From: Phytoseiulus persimilis
Taxonomy: Eukaryota; Arthropoda; Arachnida; Mesostigmata; Phytoseiidae
Assembly: GCA_037576195.1 (NCBI GenBank)
Contig: CM075101.1
Location: 4,774,001-4,838,000, forward strand
DNA: 64,000 nt
Reading direction: 5' to 3'
A program made the translations under genes and the position numbers. The notes below the pieces were generated by a model that was not told the DNA's origin, made no database searches, and worked only from the letters and a program-made list of their open reading frames with translations. Numbering within the stretch: the first letter of the stretch is position 1; every line of letters starts with the position of its first letter. Below are positions 1 through 12,300 of the stretch, piece after piece.

Positions 1-1670
1 CGATAAGTTCATTCAGCACTGCCGCCGGTGTTCCAACTTCTCCTGTAGATGCTCTCGCTGATAATCGCTTCGGGACCGCTCTGACCTTTGGTTCATTTGT
101 TCATGTGTCAGTTTGGGGAGGTCCGAAGTTTCTCATTACGATGGGTAACAGGAGAGACCCATTCGAGCAATGAAGGCAGTGTGTTTCAATGAAGATATGC
201 AAAGTTATTTTGCGCCCCAGCGCCACTTTATTGAATGTAAAAACTGTATGAAATAGTTGATTTTCGCCGTCAATGCTTTCGGCACCGTTATGAGAGCCCG
301 CTTCCATTGTGAAACACTCATCCAGAATCTGACTCCTACGACGAGTAATATCAATCAGCATGCATCAAGGTGATCGGCGCCTCTCCGCTCGAAACCTCAG
401 CCACCCGAAACTTTCCGTTCAATCAGTCGGACGTGAAGCCGAAATCAGGTGCTCTCCGAGACCCAGGCACGGATTTCCTTCGACAGAAGAAGCATTGAGG
501 ATCATACCTATCGGTGCCATAGCAACTTTCTAGAAATTATCCGTCAAAATTGGTGGGTCATGACGAATGCCCGCAACTTAAAGTTGAAGTGAACAGTTTC
601 GGAAAAAATTACCGGGCTTGTCGTACTTTTTTTCTGAGTGTTTTTTTTTCCTTCATGGCACGTGTGTGTTCCACGTGACACGGTTTCGCTTCCTTATCTC
701 ACTTGATCATTTCACGGTTTTATCTCACTGAAGTTTCTCGTAACTAGACCGCAGCCAACTCTCGCTCAGCAGTTGAGGATTTCGGATCCGCAGTGGAATC
801 GAGAATTTTCCCATCTTTAAAGAATTGAATATTTTTGGTGATATGAGACCTTCTTCCCGCAAGCGTTGCGGAACCGAGTTGGCTTTGAGTACTGATCAGT
901 TTATCAGAGAAATTAGTTTTAGTGTCGGCCGCATACTAAGGAGTTGCTTCCTGTCAAAACGTTCACCGTGTCCGATGGTAACAAACACCGTCGTTTATTG
1001 GATAGATCAGCCGAGATAGCACTGGAGAGCTCTGTTCTCAGACCGAAGAGATCGGACACCTCGATTGTGTCTTGACAACGCGCCAGCGCCGACAAATTCC
1101 TGTTCGCATGAAGATTCGAACAGGCTGATAGTTTGTATTTGTTTGAAGACATTGTATCACTTTGGTCAATATAATTGGCAAAACATTTTGTGTTCGATGA
1201 TGGTTCCAGTCTACCGTAGGGCAAAAACCACGATCTGACGAGCGGGCTCTGGTTTTAAATAAAATGATAGATCTTTACCGTTCCTCTGACTACCTAGGGC
1301 GGTGAGGTCTCATAGCTGTAGAGGACATGCGAAACCAATGTGATCGGATCCGCTGCCTTCAAGTCATGGTCCCCTCAAACGTGAAACGTAACAAGCTCCA
1401 ACCCATCCCCGGAACCGATCTTTTGGAATCGGTCTCGCTGTCATCATCTACACCATAATCATCAGTATCTCGTTTAGATGAGGAATAATGAACGATGTCA
1501 GTAGAGATTATTAAGGAGTGCGTTGGGGCGACTGTAAAATCACTGATCTTCTCGTCAGGATCATTGAAGATGGAAGATGATTCGCTAATTCGAATAGCAT
1601 CGATGTTCGAGAGCTTATCTCGTCCGTCACCTCACTCCTCTACCGGGTAGAGGAGAGTCGATCCACACTT
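1..1670. other. No supported gene; downstream flank of eEF2K
   Basis: I see only short open frames with no family resemblance and no consistent splice-bounded exons. The last part is presumably the eEF2K 3' untranslated region, since that gene is read leftward and stops at 1671. No minus-strand AATAAA hexamer is visible close to that stop. Confidence 0.5.
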
Positions 1671-4005
1671 CTAAACACACTCTGCCAGCTCGTAGTATTT
1701 GTTTGCCAAGCGTCCTTTGGTTGCCGCCATGGCTGCTTCGGCGGCCTGCTGATAGTATTCGTAGGCCTTGGTCTTGTCCTCGGGCAGACCGTTGCCCCCT
1801 GGGAAAAAGAAACCATTGAGAAATTCCCGGTCGGGTCGCGCGAGAGGTAAGGATCAAGCTCTCTGACGGAAGCATTTCATGAAGGCGGCGGAAACCGAAC
1901 AGGAGCAAACTTACCTTGTGCGTACATGGCGGCGAGTCTGGCCAGGAGGCTGTACACGGGATCGTTCATGCCGTTAGTGTCGTATTCACCTCCCTCATCG
2001 AAGTCCATTTCAATCGCTCTGCTGTACCATTCGGCAGCGTGATCCCAATCCAGGGCTTCGTCTAGATTCTTGGCGAGCTGAATCATGCACACCCTGTCAC
2101 CAGCCTCCGCTGCGCTCTCAAGATACTCGATGGCTTTCTCACGATCTTCCGGCAGCTCCACCGACTCCAGAAGATCATGCGCGATACCCTGATACATCTT
2201 TGCGAGCGTTTGCAAGCCTTCGAGGTTGCCACATCTTGCCGCCATATCGAGGTGGAAAAGCGCCGCTTCCTTGTTGTAGGTGAGGGGGTCGTCCTCAAGG
2301 CTGAAACGCCCGTTTTCGTAGTATCGGCAGAGCTCAAGATGGATTTGGCCGAGGATACTCGGTCCGACCGTGTTGTCGAGTTTCCGCAGCTCCACCTCGA
2401 GCTCGACACTCGAGGGACGCGCGTTCTTCTCTATTTGACGCTGGAACTCCTGCTTCTCGAAGTCCGCATCCAACAAGAAACTGCACTCTGAATCACATCG
2501 GATCCGCCCGTTGCGAGTCGACGAGCAACTACGATGGGCTTCGTCTTCTTCGCTGAAGCCGAGACTTTCTATGACGGAGTCCACGTCGATATCAAGAGCG
2601 TCCTCGCTTTCAGAACTCAACGAACGCTCGTACTCGGGCCCATCGAACGGCTTCGGATGGAGCTCGGGGTGCGCTGGCGGCGAAGGGGTCTTCGACTCGT
2701 AACCCTGTGATTCCTGTCGGCGACGCGACGCCGTGCTCAGCGTACGAGCCCGAGCCATCCTCAAATCGGGCGGAGAACTGTAGGTTCGAGTTCGAGGCTT
2801 GATCAAGTTCTCCATGTAGCAATGGTAAAGCGGTGACTCTCCCCCGGTGAGTGATCCGTTGCTGTTCCTCGAGGAGGGACGGACGCAGGTCTTCGCGCTC
2901 ATCATCTTCAGCACCTCCGGCACGGACATCTCACTCTGGTCCATATCGAAAACTGTCAGCCCCAACGAGTGACAAATCGGATTGCAAACGTGCGATTGAA
3001 AGAACAAGGACATCCCCTTCACACCGAGATTTCCTTCGTTGAAATCGGTGCCGTCGTAGGAATGGATCTGTGGATCGGTGTAAAGATCACCGACGCCCTG
3101 GATGTCGACGACTATGATCTGATGAGCTGATTTCTCGAATGTGAAATGGGAAAACGCCTGCGGTGTGAAGCGAGCGTTTTCGCATTGGATGAAGCCGGAG
3201 TTCGAATTGTATTTGATGTATTTACCCTCGATGAAATGCTCCAGGTGGTAGAAAGGTTTGTCGGGTCTGTCGACGAACTGAATGACACTCATCTGACAGA
3301 AATCGACCTTCTTCGGGGGATTGTGTCGGTTGAATTCCTCGCCCCAGATCTTTGCGCACATCTGGAGCTTGACGTCCTCCGTGTACACGGATTGATCGAC
3401 GGGGTTGATGTAACGTTTCGCGACGTAGTTCGTGGAAATCGTGTGATTGAAATGAGAGGGCCGCACTCGTTTCAGACGATAACACTCCCTCATGGCCCCG
3501 CGGCCGAAAGGCTCGCGCGACATCTTCACAAGTATTTCGTCTTTCACCCATTCCCCTTTCAGTGGGTTGTAGCGAAGTCGGAGAACTCTCTCGGTTTCGC
3601 ATTTCTCGAGGTGAAACGAGCTGAAAGGGTCCTCCATGCAGAGGACCTTCTTGGCCGCCTGACGCCAACGTTGCAAAACGGATGATGATGATAAGGATGA
3701 TATCGATTCGGTATCTTTGTCCTTTTTCCGTTTGCGCGGAATATCCATCGCAACGGAGAATATCCGCGAGTCTTTCGGTTGTTTGTTGACGTCTCCTGCA
3801 ATACGAGAGAAAAGGTACGGGATGATCCTCGTGAGTGAAGTTCCATCAATAGGGCTTCTCGGCTGCGGGAGATCGACCAGGAAAGGGAGACGCCAAAGTA
3901 CTCACCATCACCGAACTCAGAAATGTTATTTGTGACGATATCAATTGGATCAAGGGGTTGAAGGCAGTTCCAATCGTCTTCGTCCGCTTCTACGTTGACG
4001 ACCAT
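1671..4005 (-). CDS. EEF2K: Eukaryotic elongation factor 2 kinase
   Basis: Calcium/calmodulin-dependent alpha-kinase that phosphorylates eEF2 and slows translation elongation in the cytosol. Exons on the minus strand are 3906-4005, 1915-3795 and 1671-1798; phases agree and give about 702 residues (human 725). An N-terminal calmodulin-binding stretch (LQRWRQAAKKVL, near residue 75) is followed by the alpha-kinase domain: glycine-rich GRGAMRE near 131, the lysine in NYVAKRY near 150, VVDIQGVGDLYTDPQ near 264 and the zinc-binding SHVCNPICHS near 293. A Ser/Arg-rich linker carries RARTLS, like the regulatory serine site of vertebrates. The C-terminal half has Sel1-like helical repeats and ends in the family signature (AAEAAMAATKGRLANKYY). 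The start at 4005 is the ATG just upstream of the first coding donor; a 5' noncoding exon boundary is likely near 4058 (CTTTCAG). Confidence 0.95.
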
Positions 4006-4105
4006 TTTCGGTCCTTCCACCGATAGACTTACTTCTGCCAACAGATAGCTTTCCACTCTCCTGAAAGGGAGGAAGAGGGATTGAATGAGTCCAACGACAG
4101 TCAAG

Positions 4106-7100
4106 ATAGCTGTATTGGTTTAGAGCTGGAAAGTTTGGTCAGATAATTCAGGTGGGGTATTTCTTCCATCCAACGCGCTCATGCCACAGTCGATGGAAAA
4201 TTCCCGGTTATCTGGTTGAGCTTGGGGCTCGTTTCAGAATGTACGCGACTCTTCACACCAAAGCCAATAGCGGATCATTCCCGGCAGTATGCTAATCGCA
4301 TGGATCTTAAGTTGAAACGATCGTCCAGTAGTCAAAAGTAAATCCTGCTTCAGACCGTAAACTGAGTGTGAGCTTCCCTGGGTAACGCGACGAAGCGCTT
4401 TACGAGTTGCTCCACGGAAATCTCGCCCACCGATCAGACAAATCATCAAGTCGCGACCTGCTCGGAAAGATGGCGAAACCGAAAACAACCGCATAAGGAA
4501 ATGACCGACGATCTGGGGCAGCCTCCGAGTGCGGGCAATCATGGTGGATCAGGAGATGACTCAAAAAAGAGTAGTTCTCTCGGTACTTCAGTAGGCTCGT
4601 CCTGTGACCTCTTTGAGGAGAAGCCCGTCCCCGTTGTGAGGTAAACAAAGGAGTGCACACGTGTTGTTTGAGTGATAGCCTCTGCGACGCAGTGTCGTTG
4701 GCTCAGTCAATCACAATCACGGTCGAACTCTGACGAGAACGATAACCGATGTTGCATTCGAGTATATCACTACGGCGTTCTGCAAACCCTACGAGAGATG
4801 CGAAGTCGTTGAGCTGGTGTAAGGAACGCTTTCGGGCTCCCTCAAACTGAGCTACTTCAACACGAAGTTTGTTGAGAAACACCACATCTGCAAGAAGCTC
4901 CTGAGCATCGCTGAGCGGCGTGGACCACCACGTATTCGCTTCTCCCCCTCGGGAATGAAAGCTTCATTGCACGCTACTGCATGTGATACACAAATCGCAA
5001 CCAAATCGGGCTGGATCATAGCACTACCCAACGGCAAAACGACGAGAACGGCGACGGATGACAGTCACGGATCAGTCGATCGCGCGGCTTTCACACGATA
5101 TCCTAACAAAATTGTGGAAACTCACGATTGGAGAATCTCCGAGAGGTGATGCTTTTGGTTCCACGCAACCTCCAAACCCATGATTGTGGCAATGATAGTA
5201 TTGCATTTAAGTTTGTCAATCGAACGAAGATGATACTTCTCCTCAACTCGACTCTGTTTTGTGTTTTCGAGTGAAACTGTAGCAAACTAAGGGAAGCCCC
5301 TCCAAATGTTTTTCACTCTGTGCAGCAGAGACGTCTACGACGGATGCCGGGTGGCTGCGCGTTTTATATAGGCAAGCGCCGGCGGCAGCGTCTGCTCGGC
5401 CCTTGCCACTGGCCATCGAACTCATAACAAGTGTGGCCCCGTTGCTTGAAGCGAATCCGCTGGCGACAAAAACAGACTCACACCGAGCAACAGAATGAAG
5501 ATTTTCTGATTCGCCCTGGAGTACTTTCACCTCTTCCACTTCTCCGGCGTTAGAACCCGGGACGCTATGACGTCACGCCGTTGCAGCCGGCTGGGCTCCG
5601 GCAAACAACTTGAGAACTGCAGAAGATTTCAACGCCACAGCGGCATCGAGCCGGCGAACGTTGGGTCCTCAATCGGGGCACTGAATTCGAGGCGAACCCC
5701 GCTCATCAATGAGAGTTCAATACAAATCAAACTCCGAAAACGGAGAATGGGATCTCGGCAAACTGGGTTCCTCCATCAAGGTGCGGGCTGTGGCGGAATC
5801 TCCCGCACGGACGACATCGTTTCTTCATGCGGATGAGATGAAAAATCACGATTGTTCTAGGCGAAGCCACGATGTCAATTTCTTTTCCCCGCAGACCGCT
5901 TCCTAGTCGAACGCTCAGGGCGGGGTGTCGAGCGCCCCGTTCTCTAAATTCAAGCTGGCTGTACAAACCAATAACATAGTCAGGGAACGAGCGAACCGGA
6001 CGTTGGAAATAGACATTGAAGTCGCTTTGGAAGGAAGACCGGAGAGCTTCGAGCCGTTAAATTTGGCCTTGCGTGCTCTGCGGCGAAGGTCTCGCGAGCT
6101 GGGTCTCAGTGTGTCACGCCGTCAGTTTGAGAGAGGCGACAGATGCATGAAGAACGCATGTGCTCCAACGCACTCCATTCTTGAGATTATGCCGTCTCGG
6201 AACGGCAACGCAAGCGGAAGGCTTCGGACTGTTGCAAGCTTATTTTCGCACCGTTTTCATCAAAATCGGCCTGCAAGTCCATTCCCAAGGGAGAATGAGA
6301 CATCACCAGCCAACGTCTGCTCGACCGCGAAAAAAATAGGAACTTCCGCAGCTTCAGTCCGCTGATCTTCTTGAAGTTAAATCTACTTCGGCTTCGTCTG
6401 TCAGAGAACCTGAGTCGTTACCGCCGTTCAATAGCCACGCACTGTTTCTGCGACTACGCCGCGAGAACATTGACCTGGTGTTTTCGCAATGACGACAGCG
6501 CATTCAGACTCGCGCTCAGATATTTGACCTGCTTAGGAGATGAGGGTAAACTTTCAGACTTCAGTTGTTCTCTAAGAGTCGCTTTCGCTCACAGAGAGTT
6601 GCGAACAGCACCAGTGCGCGTCGTCACGTCGGCAACCTTCCATCGGCTCGCTGGCCTTAGCAGCATCAGGAACAAAGAACACATCGTTGACTATCGCGCT
6701 CTCGGTCGCACGTCCTCGGATGTTTCGATCTCGCATTAGCGATGAAGCTCCTCGTTAGCGATGACGGTAGCCCCACCGCCGAGCTGAGCATTGATTGAAA
6801 CATATTTCCACGCCAGCCGGTCATGGAATTTCTGAGCGCTCGGTATTTGCGGTTTCCGCTTCAATTGTCAATCGCTTTCTGGCCGGTCCTGATCGAAGTG
6901 TCGCAAGCTTTTCTTCGCTCGGAAACTCGAACAGTCCAGAAACGAGATTCAACAGCAAGTCACGCCCGAGTTGTTGAAGCTGATCGAGATATTGGTCTTC
7001 TCCCCAATGAACTCAACCGACACAGATCCCGTATACAGTGAATGTGATCGGTGCACAGACACCGGTAGCGGCATCAGCCTCAACGGGGACGGCATCCACG

Positions 7101-9240
7101 GCAATGAGTCAACAGCAACAGGTGTTTGTGGACGTGACGCTCTCTGACAGAGGGAAACTCTAAATAGAGCACTGTTTGGCTACCCACTAGCTCTCAGCCA
7201 CGCAAATATTGGGCCTGTATGGAAGCCGTACAGAATGCGTTCGAGGTTCTGAAGTGTTTCGAATGAGATTTCCGAACCACCGTATCAGGTGGATCTACGC
7301 AGCATCCTTCAAGGCCGCAGAACGAGCCGCGGCCACCACGTGGTCGTCGACTCCTCACAGATTATCCACACCATTGGGAAGTGGAGCCACCATGCCAAGG
7401 GATTTCTGTGGTCTCTGCGCAGCTAGAAACCCATGATCTCTCCCGATTCGTGCATTGTCAGAAACGTCGACCCACTTAAGGTTACCGTCTGAATATTGAC
7501 AGGCTCTCTATTGAATCCCTTCGACATCTTGAGTTTGCGCCATGGGATGGAACGGCAGCGGCGGAGGAAGGTCAACCACGACCCTTCACTGGCATGGGTC
7601 TTTAGCTCCCCTGCCCCGCCCCGGTACGATGGAGGGCCGGCTCGAGAACACCGGTGACAGCTCCGAAACAAAAAGGCGCTCACAGGTATCAGAATGCCCC
7701 GAAAGAACAGATTGCAAAGCCAGAGCTCATGATCGTTCTAGCTAGTCGATAGCGAGTGAGAATAGACGTGCGCCTTAGAGCCTGCCCGTCATTCAGCCGG
7801 TCTATCTGTTTGTCGCCCGTCGAGCCAGCAGCCGGCCGCGCGGTCAGAATGGCACATCGGCTGGCAAGTAAGCGGTTCTTTTCGGGTGCATCTCGAAGTG
7901 CGCATTGGCCTTAAGTGATCGGAAACAAGTCTTTCGAATTCCCACATCGGAGAAAAACCAGTTAGGCCGGCTCAAGAGCTCGAATGCCACACGTGGTCGC
8001 GCGAGACAACATCCGCTGTTTCAATGAGACCTTAACGATACACGCGGAACCTGAACTCGCAGCATTTTTCCCTATTGGTATCGGTGACCAGTTCACGAAG
8101 CGGGGGCAACACAGAGCGACCAAATTCATGTGGATTCGACGTCAGCAATTTATGAAGCTGTAACTGGAACCCACATGCACGAATTGCGGCATGGAAAAAC
8201 TAATTTTCCTGTTTTTCGAGGACAAAAGTCTCGCCACTCATGAACGACGCATCCTCATACCGGGGCAGGTTTTCTCGAGCAGGGAGCGGCGGAAGAAACA
8301 CCAGCACATACTTCCAGGTATCCTTGTTGCTTACAGCGTCAGAGATTCGGGAATGCTCTCCGGTCGAAACCTTGTTTTCAACCGTTTTCTACGCAACATA
8401 CCGCTCCCGAACTGCCGCGGTGGATCCGTTCGGCGAGTGATCGCTTCTGTGAGCGATGGTTCCCATTGTGGGATGAGGGATATATGCTTACCTGCTCAAG
8501 CTCACCACCGGTACACATCGGCTCGCTTTGGGAAGCTACGGACAATCACCAAACGTGATGTGAGGCAAACTGTGGATAGGGAGACGCCTCGACCGAAAGC
8601 AAACTTCATTTGCCTCTGTGAATGGTGAAGAGCAATGTATCCGCAGAAGCGGTGAGTTCAAACTGGAAGCCGACGACGAATCCGATATAGGAATGGTACC
8701 GAAGATACACGGAGACGATGATTAGGCTTGAGAAGTTGTTCTATATTGCTCAGGAAGTATGAAATGAATCGAATAAGAAACAGACGCTCCAAACCGAATC
8801 TCGCCCACAGTCGAACTCGCGCCCGATCGAAATGGACTCAGAACAAACAACTTCACAACTTCATTCATCGCAGAGAAGGACTCCACCGTGACCCTGATCC
8901 ACATGGGATGGTCGTTGACGGTTTTGTTTATCAACCTGAGCGCACATTTTTGCCCTCTGCTCACCTCACTCGACAGGTCGAGCTTTGTTCGGAGTCGCGG
9001 GCAATGAACTGATCATCTCTCATACTCTCTGTTTTCGCTGAATCTTCCTGAAATTCTGGATTGTGTGCATCCCTGTGCGAAACTCGAAATTCTGGTCTGT
9101 TCGAAAAGCGAAGCCCTCACGCACGGTGAGAGAGTCGGAAAAGTAGCGGGCTGTAGAAACATCCTCAGAGGAGACGTTCCGACAGTGACCGCTCCTGAAA
9201 GCGGACCAGAGCGTACTTTGAGGTATACGTCGATGCGCAC
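4106..9240. other. Gene-poor stretch, no supported gene
   Basis: Both strands hold short open frames, for example 5925-6365 plus (146 codons) and 8191-8628 plus (145 codons). None shows a recognisable motif, and I could not connect any by splice sites. A 21-base segment at 7599-7619 resembles one at 14809-14829, hinting at a dispersed repeat. The region may hold regulatory DNA, decayed repeats or fast-evolving noncoding transcripts; the sequence does not say which. Confidence 0.4.
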
Positions 9241-9340
9241 GCGCCGCACCGGAACCTAACGGCTCCTGGAATGTAGTTGTAGCCGTCGCTGCACCGCACC
9301 GGAACCTAACGGCTCCTGGAATGTAGTTGTGGCCGTCGCT
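9241..9340. repeat. Tandem duplication, two copies of 50 bp
   Basis: Copy one is 9241-9290 and copy two 9291-9340. The core GGAACCTAACGGCTCCTGGA begins at 9251 and again at 9301. The copies differ at only a few positions, so the duplication is recent. It lies outside any supported gene. Confidence 0.9.
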
Positions 9341-12300
9341 GCAGCGCACGAGACTCGAACGGGTTGGCCAGCGAACTCGATCACTTTTCGAAATGCGCGA
9401 GATTGCCCCGTGATTGAACAGAAATTCCAAGCGACTAAGCGGCTAAAACTTGGGCGATTTCCGATGGGCGGCGGTCGTGAAACCGGTTCCGTTCGGAGCA
9501 TCGCCTACGAGAATCGGTCAGCTGCTCAAGTACCACGACTGGATCAGCTGACGGAATCCTTCCTAAAACTAACTGGAAAAGGCCAAAGGTGGTTGAGCGT
9601 TCGTCGCTTCGCACAAGCGTCGAAGTCTCGCGAAGCTTCTACGGTCAGAAGTGAGACGTCGGCGGTAGAGGAGACTGTGCTTATAGTCGTCCAGATGCTG
9701 ACTTCACTGCCACACACACTTCGCGGCTCCAGACAACCCCTCACATAGGACCTTCCGACGCTACCAGTTTTCTGTGAATCTTTTCAGGGCTACCGTCTTG
9801 ATCTTGTTCCCCTCCGTAGGATCATCGTCGAAGTCGCTCGGTACCAATCGCGAAGCATCGCTTTAAATTTCTGTCGTTTGAGACAGTGTCGGATTCCTCC
9901 CGGCGAACGGTTTCTTGTTCCATATCACGTGCAGGCTCTCGAGCCAAAAGTGCATCCACCGCGGCTGGTTATGACTCTGATAAACCTCATGAGCTACTTC
10001 GATGAACAGAGACTGATTTCCGAGAATCTAGACGTCATTCACGGAAAACTCTGATCTCGAACCGGAGACTGGCCGTTTCCGTTTGCGAGCGGAGAGCGCT
10101 CTTCGTTCTGCGCAGTAAGTGGCCGTGGATCGAGAATTCTCGATCGGATTCATTATTATAGCTCATCGTAGGGTGCATGAGGCTTCAAAACAGCCGACGG
10201 AACAGACGAGAGCGCAAGCTGACAGACGAACGAGCCAACAAACGACCGGAATGGTTCGCCGGCTGCCTGGCGGGTAGCCGAGCGGGCGGCGGGAAGAAAC
10301 CCACCGAGCTAGCGACCGAGCTTTGCTGTATGCTTCCTCAGGAAGGGAACAAGTGAACTTGAGCGAGTTGTCGACCGCTGGCTGAATTATAACGGAGCTC
10401 GCTGGCCGTACACGCTGCGGCCTTGAAAGACGTCCGCGTGATTCAGAGCCGGTCTCCCAGAAACAGAAGCTGGCAATGCCTCGCGGACTTTCAGTCGATA
10501 GATTGTGATCGAAATCCGAATTAGCCATGACAGAGAAGGGTCCGGTAGTGGCCACAACAGCTTTGCCTCACATCATAGGGAAGAACTCTGTGCGATTTAT
10601 GGCCGTCTCAGCCAGAGGGAAAACAACATTGTTCATGAGCGTTAATCCATTTGCGCTCTCATCAACGATCTGGGAGAAACATCTGTTCTGCACCGGCAGT
10701 GGAACATGGCGTCATCCTTTGGAATTCTCAGGGTCCTTCCATTCCTTGCGCTCAACACAGAAGACGCTGATGTCGAAATTCGCCTCTAAGCGTGCCATGC
10801 CCGATCAAAACATCTTAAGGCGCCCACAGGCAGAATGTAAAACGGACCAGACAGAGTCTGTGTTTCCGTAGCATCCCGCAGCTCTTCACCTTAACGTTGT
10901 TTGTAGCCAGCCGCGCTCGATTCGATAGCACATAAGCATGTTTCGGAATATGACACCGCGCGGATCGTTCATCCATTGAAAGCCTTTACTCAGCTAGATC
11001 TCAGGGCTGGACACACTCTCTCAGATCTCTCGCTCATCAAGCTGTTGTTAGGTTCAGGCGAAGGGATCGTCAACTCACCCAATGCGGCGTGTGATGCGCT
11101 CGTTCGTTTTCCACTGCTTTCTCCTGGAGGTTCAATTTTCTTCCTTGAAATTAGCGCCCTCGGATTGTACACGAGGGACTTGGCCACCCTGGGACGTACC
11201 ACACTGCGAGCCTGCAAAAATCAGCGAGCAATCGATCAATGATAGGCTTGGCTCAGCTCTCCTGTCTAAGAATGACTTTTTTCTAGCTCAACGGAGTCGC
11301 GATAACCTTTCCGTTGGAACTCTACAGAAGAGGAGCTCGCGACAATATTAATCGCTGTTGGAAGCTTGACCCTCGGAACCAAAAAAATTCAGACAGGCCA
11401 GACCTATGTACCGGCTGCGCAGCTTCCGGAATTCATCGCCGACTGCTTTCTCACGCTAACGAGATTGATCAGTCGAGATCTGTGTGCAACCTGTCCAGAG
11501 GTGTTGGCAAGGTTGTCGACCGCGAATGGGCTCCAAGCTCCCAAAATATAACTCTTTGCTGTCAACAGAGAACTACTACACGGAAACCTCCCCGACAGAT
11601 CGGGATTTGATCCAATTCCTCTTCATTCCCGTGGCTCTAAACCGAGGGTTTCACGAGATCGCCAGAGACTTAAAAAGCCGCCAAACAATGGTGGCCAGAT
11701 GGCGCTCCTCGGCGGAAGTTTTTGGTCCCCTACCCCACCGTAACAGGGGAAAGCTGGGGCGCTTCTAGAATCTTCTACGTGAATTTCTCGGGACGGAAAT
11801 GGGCTGAAGCTTTGTTTGGCAGGGTTGGGACCGCGCTCCCCGGCCTGCTGTTTGCGACTTGTTTTGGAAGTATCAGGGAGCCAGAGGCCCCACAGTTCGC
11901 CGACCGAAGCACGATTCAAGGTCATCCACGAAGAAGATTGTTTTTCCACGTTCGCAGACGGCGAATCCCACCGGGGCTATCTAGGTGATCTAAAAAGCAC
12001 CAAATTCCCGCTGGGTTCATCAACATCATCTTTACTCATTACTCTCAGAACAAATCCCAATATTCCGACCGGCTAGAATAAGGTTGGTTGCTGCGTAGAT
12101 GAGGCCGCCCTCCTGCCACATGGCTGCCCGGGAGCAGACTGTAAGCTCGGTTATCAATTTCCAAACAGATCAATGAGATGATTGTAGACACGGAAGGCAA
12201 GCTTCAGTGAAACACAGGCTCCGATTTCTAGTTAGGAATCGACGTAACGAAGCTTCGAGAAAATGGATCTGACACTCCGTCTGCGGGCGAATGTTCGTCC

